A stretch of DNA of 64,000 nucleotides. It comes from Streptomyces glaucescens. GTDB lineage: Bacteria; Actinomycetota; Actinomycetes; Streptomycetales; Streptomycetaceae. The notes under the pieces are model-generated. The model ran no database searches and was not told where the DNA came from. It saw only the letters and a program-made list of their open reading frames with translations. This document shows positions 58,140-64,000 of this stretch, piece after piece (the stretch's first letter is position 1; the number at the start of each line of letters is the position of its first letter). The DNA is taken from NCBI RefSeq assembly GCF_000761215.1, contig NZ_CP009438.1:6242501-6306500 (forward strand). The letters are read 5' to 3'. Both the position numbers and the translations under genes were made by a program.

Positions 58140-58725
58140 ACCCGCTCCCCCGCTCTCCGTGACGGCTCCCGGTGACGCCTGGCGCCCCGCACAGGCCGTG
58201 AAAGCTACCCCACGCAGAGTCGGGACGGGAGGGGCGCAAAAGGCGAGCGACGCTCACGTACGCGCTGGTCAGCGGGGGAGGAATGGGCGCAGATGGGGAG
58301 GGGCCGGGCGGATTCCTGACGGTGGAGTAAGTTTCGGTGCCGTAATCTCCACGGAATCTGTACGACCGGCCTACCGGTCGCCCCGCGCCCACCGGCACTC
58401 CCTCCAGCGCGAGCGGGACGGATTTCGTCACTCCCGTACGGACGGACCGGGCGGCCGGCCGGACTGGGCGCACTGGGCGGACAGGGCCGCACCGTTCTGC
58501 GTCCGCCCGCTCGGTGACGGTGCGGGTGGCCGGCGGGCGGCGGCGTGGACGGCTTCCGGCTCGGGGGGTGGTGCGGGCGGTGGCCGGCTCGGGGGGTGGT
58601 GCGGGGGCTGGTACGGGCGGCATCTGGCTGGGGGGTGGCGTGGACGGCGGCCGACCCAGCGGTCGCCGGCTCGGCGGAGGTGTGCGCGGGCCCCGGCTCG
58701 GCGGTGGTGCGGGCGGGCCCCCGGC
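58140..58725. other. 586-bp intergenic stretch with G-rich direct repeats
   Basis: No supported gene lies here. The first 200 bp hold the fadD leader. From about 58510 the plus strand is rich in GGTGG/GCGGG with two copies of CGGCTCGGGGGGTGGTGCGG (58557 and 58585, 28-bp spacing) and several weaker copies up to the LysR stop at 58726. Runs of four to six G could form G-quadruplexes. Confidence 0.6.
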
Positions 58726-59589
58726 TCAGCGGCGGTGCAGGCGGTCGCCGCCCGCCAGGATCGCCGCCGCGAGGGCGTCCGCCGCCTCTTGCGCCGGGGT
58801 GTGGCGGTGGCCGTGGACCAGGACGAAGTCGACCCGGCCGAGCTCCGGCAGGCCGAACCGGTCGGGGACCCGCACCAGGCCCGGCGGGATCAGCCCCCGC
58901 GAGTGGGCCATCACCCCGAGCCCGGCCCGGGCCGCCGCGATCAGGCCGTTGAGACTGCCGCTGGTGCACACGATCCGCCAGGCCCGCCCCTGCCGCTCCA
59001 GTGCCTCCAGCGCCAGCGCGCGGGTGATGCCCGGCGGTGGATACACGATCAGCGGCACCGGACGCTCCGGATCCGGGCGCAGCCGGTCGGCGCCGATCCA
59101 CACCAGCCGGTCGTGCCAGACCAGCTCTCCGCGCGGGTCCTCGGGCCGCCGCTTGGCCAGCACCAGGTCGAGCTTGCCGGCCGCCAGCCGCTCGTGCAGG
59201 GTGCCCGACAACTCCACCGTCAGCTCCAGGTCGACCTCGGGATGGTCGTGCCGGAAGCCCTCCAGGATCTCCGGCAGCCGGGTGAGCACGAAGTCCTCCG
59301 AGGCCCCGAACCGCAGCCTGCCGCGCAGCCGGGTGCCCGCGAAGAACGCCGACGCCTGCTCGTGCACCTCCAGGATCCGCCGGGCGAAACCGAGCATCGC
59401 CTCGCCGTCCTCGGTCAGCTCCACCGAGTGCGTGTCCCGGGAGAACAGCGTCCGCCCGGTCGCGTCCTCCAGACGCCGCACGTGCTGGCTGACCGTCGAC
59501 TGGCGCAGGCCGAGCCGCCGGGCGGCCTGCGTGAAACTCAGCGTCTGCGCCACCGCGAGGAAGGTACGCAGGTGGGACGGGTCGTACAT
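58726..59589 (-). CDS. LysR family transcriptional regulator
   Basis: A 287-residue LysR regulator. The HTH is at about 1-60: HLRTFLAVAQTLSFTQAARR, LGLRQSTVSQHVRRLEDATG and RTLFSRDTHSVELTEDGEAML. A periplasmic-binding-like effector domain follows from about 90 (LRFGASEDFVLTRLPEILEGF). It is divergent from the SBF-like transporter, which it most likely controls; the effector is unknown. Confidence 0.92.
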   Translation of the reverse strand: MYDPSHLRTFLAVAQTLSFTQAARRLGLRQSTVSQHVRRLEDATGRTLFSRDTHSVELTEDGEAMLGFARRILEVHEQASAFFAGTRLRGRLRFGASEDFVLTRLPEILEGFRHDHPEVDLELTVELSGTLHERLAAGKLDLVLAKRRPEDPRGELVWHDRLVWIGADRLRPDPERPVPLIVYPPPGITRALALEALERQGRAWRIVCTSGSLNGLIAAARAGLGVMAHSRGLIPPGLVRVPDRFGLPELGRVDFVLVHGHRHTPAQEAADALAAAILAGGDRLHRR

Positions 59590-59781
59590 GTGCCGAGGAT
59601 AGCCCCGCTCATCGCATTGCGTGATGACAGTCAGAGTGGTGTGCCGGATTCCCGATCGGCGGGCGGGGAAGCACGATGGAGGGGAGGGGCCCCCGCCACT
59701 GACTCGCGTCGCCGTTCCGCGTCGCTGCCGGGCCTCCTCCGTACCGCTGTCCGCCTTCGTCCGAGAACCGTGTGGAGCACC

Positions 59782-60870
59782 GTGAAACGCCTGCGACGGC
59801 CGAGCCGGCTGCCGATCGACCCGTACATCCTGCTGCTGCTCGGGACGGTGGGTCTCGCGGCCCTCCTCCCGGCCCGCGGCACGGCCGCCGACGTCGTCTC
59901 CGGCGCCTCCACCGCCGCCATCGCGTTCCTCTTCTTCCTCTACGGCGCCCGCCTCTCCACCCGCGAGGCGCTCGACGGACTGAAACACTGGCGGCTCCAC
60001 CTCACCGTCCTGGCCTGCACCTTCGTCGTCTTCCCGCTGTTCGGGCTGGCCGCCCGCGGCCTGGTGCCGGTGGTGCTCACCCACTCCCTGTGGCAAGGGC
60101 TGCTCTTCCTCACCCTCGTCCCGTCGACGATCCAGTCCTCCATCGCCTTCACCTCCATCGCGCGCGGCAACGTCCCCGCCGCGATCTGCGCCGGCTCCTT
60201 CTCCTCCCTCGCGGGCATCGTCGTCACCCCGCTGCTCGCGGCGTCCCTGCTCGGCGGCAGCGCCGGCGGCCTCTCCGCCGACTCCCTGCTGAAGATCGTG
60301 CTGCAGCTGCTCGTGCCGTTCCTCGCCGGGCAGGTGCTGCGGCGCTGGATCGGCGGGTTCGTCACCCGTCACAAGAAGGTCCTCGGCCACGTCGACCGCG
60401 GCTCGATCCTCCTCGTCGTCTACGCCGCCTTCAGCGAGGGCATGGTCCGGGGCATCTGGCACCAGGTGAGCCCCGCCCGGCTCGCCGGGCTGCTCGCCGT
60501 GGAGGCCGTGCTGCTCGCCGTGATGCTCGCGCTGACCTGGTACGGCGCCAAGGCGCTCGGCTTCGGCCGCGCGGACCGGATCACCGTCCAGTTCGCCGGG
60601 TCGAAGAAGTCGCTCGCCGCCGGGCTGCCCATGGCGAGCGTGCTCTTCGGCGCCCAGGCGTCGCTGGCGGTGCTGCCGCTGATGCTCTTCCACCAGATGC
60701 AGCTCATGGTGTGCGCGGTGATCGCCAGGCGCCGCTCCCACGACCCGGTGACCGAGGACGGCAACGGGGGCGGGGACGACGGTGGGGACGGACCAGTGGG
60801 CCGGGCCGGCGGCCCGGCCGCGGCCGGAGGGTCACGAACCGGGACGGGTACGGTCCCGCGCTCGCGCTGA
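59782..60870 (+). CDS. Bile acid:sodium symporter-like (SBF-like) transporter
   Basis: A 362-residue membrane protein with about ten helices. IDPYILLLLGTVGLAALLPARG opens it, FLFFLYGARLSTREALDGLKHWRLH is the SBF_like (PF13593 type) motif, VPSTIQSSIAFTSIARGNVPAAIC and FAGSKKSLAAGLPMASVLFG are the conserved crossover segments. It probably moves an organic anion with sodium. The GTG at 59782 has TGGAG upstream; GTG 59770 is an alternative. The last 30 residues are Gly/Asp-rich. Divergent LysR regulator. Confidence 0.87.
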   Translation: MKRLRRPSRLPIDPYILLLLGTVGLAALLPARGTAADVVSGASTAAIAFLFFLYGARLSTREALDGLKHWRLHLTVLACTFVVFPLFGLAARGLVPVVLTHSLWQGLLFLTLVPSTIQSSIAFTSIARGNVPAAICAGSFSSLAGIVVTPLLAASLLGGSAGGLSADSLLKIVLQLLVPFLAGQVLRRWIGGFVTRHKKVLGHVDRGSILLVVYAAFSEGMVRGIWHQVSPARLAGLLAVEAVLLAVMLALTWYGAKALGFGRADRITVQFAGSKKSLAAGLPMASVLFGAQASLAVLPLMLFHQMQLMVCAVIARRRSHDPVTEDGNGGGDDGGDGPVGRAGGPAAAGGSRTGTGTVPRSR

Positions 60871-60989
60871 CGACCCGTTCGGCGACCCGGCAGGCGTACG
60901 GCGCGAGCCGGCTGCGGGCATCCGGTGCCGCGGCCGGACCGGACCGGCCACGCCCCGTACATTCGGCTGCCGCCGCCTGATCCGGTGTC

Positions 60990-61817
60990 TCAGCGGCCGG
61001 TCAGGGCCGCCTCGCCCGGTGAGTAGACGGGGATGAGCAGTTTCTGGAGGGACTTCCACAGGGCGGGCGGGGCCGCCAGGACGTCACCGCTCGCGGGCCA
61101 GGTCCCGGGCAGCGGGCCGGTGAGGTCGCCGACCGTTCCCCCGGCCTGCTGCACCAGCAGGATCCCGGCGGCGCAGTCCCACGGCCGCAGCCCGGGGGCC
61201 CACACGGCATCCGCGCGGCCGGTGGCGACCTGGGCCAGTGCGGCCGCCGCGCTGCCCCCGCGGCGCAGGTCGCGCACCTGGGGCAGCAGGGCGCTCACCA
61301 TGGGGCCCGCCGCGGGGCGCTGCCCGGGCCGCCCGAGGTTGACCTCCACCAGGGCGCGGGCCAGGTCGTGCTGGAGCAGCTCGGGGACCGGTGTGCCGTT
61401 CGCCCTCGTGCGGTCGCCGGCCCGGGCCTCGGTCAGCCGCCCGAGCGAGGGCTCGATCACGACGCCGGCGAGGAGGCGGTCCCCGTCCGTGCCGGCCGCG
61501 GCGACGCTGACCGCCCAGTCGGGTCGCCCGTAGAGGTAGTTGGTGGTCCCGTCGATCGGGTCGACGACCCACCGCACACGGCCGCGGCCCCCGGTCGTTC
61601 CCTCCTCCTCGCCCAGGACCGTGTCGTGCGGCCGGTGCTCGGCGAGGACGGCGCGGACCGCGCGCTCGGTGTCCCGGTCCGCCTGGCTGACCAGATCGTC
61701 GGGGCCGGCCTTCTCCTCGACGAGCAGACGATGGGCGCGGTCGCGCCAGGAGGCGGCGGTGCGGGCGCCCGCCCGCGCGGCGGCGCGCGCGAGACTCAGC
61801 AGCTCATCGAGGTCCAC
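60990..61817 (-). CDS. Inositol monophosphatase family phosphatase
   Basis: A 275-residue Li-sensitive-type phosphatase. VLGEEEGTTGG provides the metal Glu, WVVDPIDGTTNYLYG the DPIDGTT core, and GLRPWDCAAGILLVQQAGG the WDxAAG motif. It dephosphorylates inositol phosphates, PAPS-derived PAP or sugar phosphates. It overlaps the preceding UbiA gene by 14 bp and is the last gene of a HAD-UbiA-phosphatase operon. Confidence 0.92.
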   Translation of the reverse strand: MDLDELLSLARAAARAGARTAASWRDRAHRLLVEEKAGPDDLVSQADRDTERAVRAVLAEHRPHDTVLGEEEGTTGGRGRVRWVVDPIDGTTNYLYGRPDWAVSVAAAGTDGDRLLAGVVIEPSLGRLTEARAGDRTRANGTPVPELLQHDLARALVEVNLGRPGQRPAAGPMVSALLPQVRDLRRGGSAAAALAQVATGRADAVWAPGLRPWDCAAGILLVQQAGGTVGDLTGPLPGTWPASGDVLAAPPALWKSLQKLLIPVYSPGEAALTGR

Positions 61818-63165
61818 GGCGGTCCTCCCGGATGACGTCCCAGGTGGTCTGCCCCACCACCACGCGGGCCAGGGCGGCGAACGGGACGGCCGCGAGGGAC
61901 CGCAGACGTCCCGGCAGCACGCCCATGGTGCTGAGGGAACGGCTGCTGAAGGAGAGGTGGGCGGCCATCACGCACAGCCAGGGCAGCAGGGCCGCCCACG
62001 GGCGTGGCTGCCCGGTCACGGCCGGCACCAGCAATTGAACCGCGGCACCCGCCGCCACGATGACGGGACGCCGCCAGGGGAGGAGGATCACCGCCGCGGT
62101 CGTGACGGCGCCCACGGCGGCCGCCACGAGGGCGTGCCCGGCCGATCCGGGCATGACGAGCAGGGACCCGGTCAGGGCCGCCGCCGTGCCCGCGACCAGG
62201 AGCGCCAGGTTCCACGGGGCGGCCGGGGAGGTGCGCCCGCGCAGCGGCGCCCAGTCCGCCGGTGAGGCGGCGGTGAGCCGCTGCGGCAGCCACCGCACGA
62301 GTGCGAGCAGGTGCTCGCGGGCCTGGCCGGCCCGCGCCGTCCACGTCAGGCGGCCGTGCTCCGAGGCGGCGAACGCGAGGCTCTCCAGGACCCATCTGCT
62401 GGTGACGAACGCGATGCCGAACGCCCACAGGGCCACGGCGGCCGAGACCGCCGTGGCCGGATGCCGGCCCAGGTCCACGGCGAGGGCCAGTCCGGTCATG
62501 CCGCGGACCACGTAGCCGGCGCCCACGACGACCCACAGGGCGATCAGGGCGGGCCGCGGGGGTGGCGGGATCGTCGAGGTCCGGCCGGTGCCTTTGGCGC
62601 GCAGCGCCTCGTAGACGATGGCCACGCCGAAGACCGCGGCGGTCACCGCGGCGAGCGTTCCGGTCAGGTGCAGCCCGGGCAGGGTCAGGGCCAGGGCGGC
62701 GACGAGCGCCAGACGCGCCAGCGCCACCGTGAGGCTGGCGGTGACCCGGGCCCGGGCGCGTTCGACCGGTCCGGGCAGCCGGCCGCGGTCCCGCTGGGCG
62801 GGGTGGTGCTGGTCGGCGACGAACCCGCGTATGTCGTTCCACTGGTAGCGGGCGGGGTAGACGAGCAGTTCCAGGGCGGCCCAGACGATCAGCGCGCGCA
62901 CCGCCGTGTGCGCGGTGACCTCCGCGCCGGCGGCCACGGCCAGCCCGAAGGTGAAGGGCATGAGCAGCCCCTTGACCGCGTCCTTGGGCCGTGGCATCAG
63001 CAGGTAGCCGGCCATCGAGCGGGGGCGGGAGGTGCGCGGCGGCGCGGCCGCGGACCGTCTCCCGCCGTCCAGTGGTTCGAGCACCAGCCTGCGGTGGCCG
63101 GCCCGCTGGGGCCTGGACTCGAACCCGGCGACGGCGACGCGGCGTGCGCGCTTGCCGGCGGTCAT
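61804..63165 (-). CDS. UbiA-superfamily prenyltransferase-like membrane protein
   Basis: A 453-residue membrane protein with about nine helices. YPARYQWNDIRGFVADQHHP (residues 105-122) is the first Asp-rich (NDxxD-like) motif of UbiA prenyltransferases, followed by RDRGRLPG, the usual R-P-G end. The second Asp-rich motif is not evident, so the family call is tentative. Two gene neighbours are phosphatases, which suggests making and trimming a prenyl-linked phosphate. The N-terminal 50 residues are Arg-rich. The ATG overlaps the HAD stop (ATGA). Confidence 0.65.
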   Translation of the reverse strand: MTAGKRARRVAVAGFESRPQRAGHRRLVLEPLDGGRRSAAAPPRTSRPRSMAGYLLMPRPKDAVKGLLMPFTFGLAVAAGAEVTAHTAVRALIVWAALELLVYPARYQWNDIRGFVADQHHPAQRDRGRLPGPVERARARVTASLTVALARLALVAALALTLPGLHLTGTLAAVTAAVFGVAIVYEALRAKGTGRTSTIPPPPRPALIALWVVVGAGYVVRGMTGLALAVDLGRHPATAVSAAVALWAFGIAFVTSRWVLESLAFAASEHGRLTWTARAGQAREHLLALVRWLPQRLTAASPADWAPLRGRTSPAAPWNLALLVAGTAAALTGSLLVMPGSAGHALVAAAVGAVTTAAVILLPWRRPVIVAAGAAVQLLVPAVTGQPRPWAALLPWLCVMAAHLSFSSRSLSTMGVLPGRLRSLAAVPFAALARVVVGQTTWDVIREDRRGPR

Positions 63166-63911
63166 GTCGTCACCCGCGCCGCGTCGTCGACGAGGTCGGA
63201 GGCGAACGCGCGCCAGCTCGTCAAGACCCGGGTGGCCCCGGCCCGGTACAGCTCCTCGATCCGGTCGGCCCGCTCGCCGGCCGGCACGAACTGCACGAGG
63301 CCCGTGGTGGCGATGCCCGCCGCCACCGCGGACGCGACGCCGCTGGCCGAGTCCTCCAGGGCGACGGCCTGGTCCGGGGCGATGCCGAGCCTGTCGAGGG
63401 CGAGCCGGTAGACGGCCGGGTCCGGCTTGCCGGCCGGTACCGGCAGGCTGTCCTCGGCGCTGAAGCGGCAGTCCGCCGGCAGCAGCTCGTCCAGGCCGCT
63501 GGCGGCGAAGCACGCGGCGAGCCGCGTCAGCGCGCTGGAACTCACCACAGCCAGCCGATAGCGGCGGCGCAGTGCCGTCAGGGCGCGGATCACGTCCGGC
63601 TGCGGTGTGAGCACCCGCCCGAGGTGGGCCGTCACCTCGGTCTTCTCCCGCCGCACCCAGGTCTCCAGCTGGCCCGCGTCGAGGCGGACGCCCTGGCTGG
63701 TGGCGAGGTCCTGCGCCGTGGTGCGGAAGTTGCGGCCCGTGGTGGTGAGCCGCAGGTGCTCGGGGGAGAAGTCCCCGGTCAGGCCGTAGTGGCGGGCGAA
63801 GCCCTGGGTGACCACGGCGGAGGCGGCGAAGGCGGGTTCCTCGGAGGGGAAGAGGGTTCCGTCCGCGTCAAGGAGCAGTGTGGTCACGCGGGTGGGTTCG
63901 GGGATGCTCAT
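63162..63911 (-). CDS. HAD family hydrolase (beta-phosphoglucomutase/phosphatase-like)
   Basis: A 249-residue HAD phosphatase. Motif I is LLLDADGTLFPSEEPA (Asp nucleophile and acid), motif II LAVVSSSALTRLAAC, motif III PAGKPDPAVYRLALDRLG with the Lys, motif IV VALEDSASGVASAVAAG. The start ATG 63911 has TGGAG upstream; an upstream ATG is in frame but gives a tail without features. First gene of the operon with UbiA-like and inositol-phosphatase genes. The substrate is unknown. Confidence 0.9.
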   Translation of the reverse strand: MSIPEPTRVTTLLLDADGTLFPSEEPAFAASAVVTQGFARHYGLTGDFSPEHLRLTTTGRNFRTTAQDLATSQGVRLDAGQLETWVRREKTEVTAHLGRVLTPQPDVIRALTALRRRYRLAVVSSSALTRLAACFAASGLDELLPADCRFSAEDSLPVPAGKPDPAVYRLALDRLGIAPDQAVALEDSASGVASAVAAGIATTGLVQFVPAGERADRIEELYRAGATRVLTSWRAFASDLVDDAARVTT

Positions 63912-64000
63912 GGATCTCCAGGGGTCGGGAGGCGGTGACGCGTGGGGCACCGCGTGGTGGTGAGGCCAGCGCGGACCGCAGGGTCGCGCCGCTGCGGAAC

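Noticed and set aside
58205..59101. A minus-strand frame in the 58.2-59.1 kb gap region as a separate gene
   Set aside because: It is Arg/Pro/Ala-rich low complexity and overlaps the LysR gene in another frame, with no ribosome-binding site or domain.

Overview
This window looks like a piece of a Streptomyces chromosome or that of a close relative. It is about 72 % G+C with strong third-position G/C bias. Many genes overlap by one to four bases (ATGA/GTGA), and GTG or TTG starts are common. It carries a complete ten-gene gas-vesicle operon in the order gvpO-A-F-G-Y-Z-J-L-S-K, secreted family-2 carbohydrate-binding cellulases, a WhiJ/Scr1-type DUF5753 regulator and an F420-dependent oxidoreductase. 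No rRNA, tRNA or CRISPR array was seen.

Layout. 1-8300: end of a GNAT acetyltransferase, DUF6204, an arginase-fold protein with changed metal ligands, a holin-like membrane protein overlapping an SDR reductase, an F420 LLM oxidoreductase, a truncated NDH-2-like flavoprotein remnant, a repeat-rich disordered protein coupled to a transketolase, and a stand-alone LigD-type polymerase. 8471-13682: the gas-vesicle operon. 13728-21680: a methyltransferase, a PAP2-diacylglycerol-kinase fusion, an ABC-F ATPase, a baeRF2/Rv2629-like protein, and a DUF2795-CBS-PfpI operon. Several of these have a GGGTAC motif at a promoter-like position, as expected for SigB-type stress promoters, although this motif is common by chance at this base composition.

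21761-26842: a Tn3-family transposon with 44-bp terminal inverted repeats (40/44 matching), inserted between stress genes. Its resolvase has an in-frame stop and its transposase has lost the catalytic middle and carries a frameshift, so the element looks immobile. Its cargo, a TetR regulator divergent from a TetX-like FAD monooxygenase, is intact around a palindromic operator.

26843-46082: housekeeping and accessory genes. These include a PoxB-like ThDP enzyme, a glycine-repeat surface protein, a fold-type I aminotransferase homologue without the usual PLP lysine, two UlaG-like metallohydrolases with a DedA protein, a membrane-anchored phosphodiesterase, an APC transporter, OsmC, GDPD, methyltransferases, two HTH regulators, ADP-ribosylglycohydrolase and a pterin dehydratase.

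46127-54134: a cellulose/xyloglucan module of GH74, GH48 and GH6 enzymes, each with CBM2. A perfect CebR-type box (TGGGAGCGCTCCCA) overlaps the GH48 promoter. 54324-63911: a His-rich methyltransferase, aldo/keto reductase, acyl-CoA ligase, a LysR regulator divergent from an SBF-like transporter, and a HAD-UbiA-inositol-phosphatase operon. Several long perfect hairpins separate convergent genes and look like terminators.
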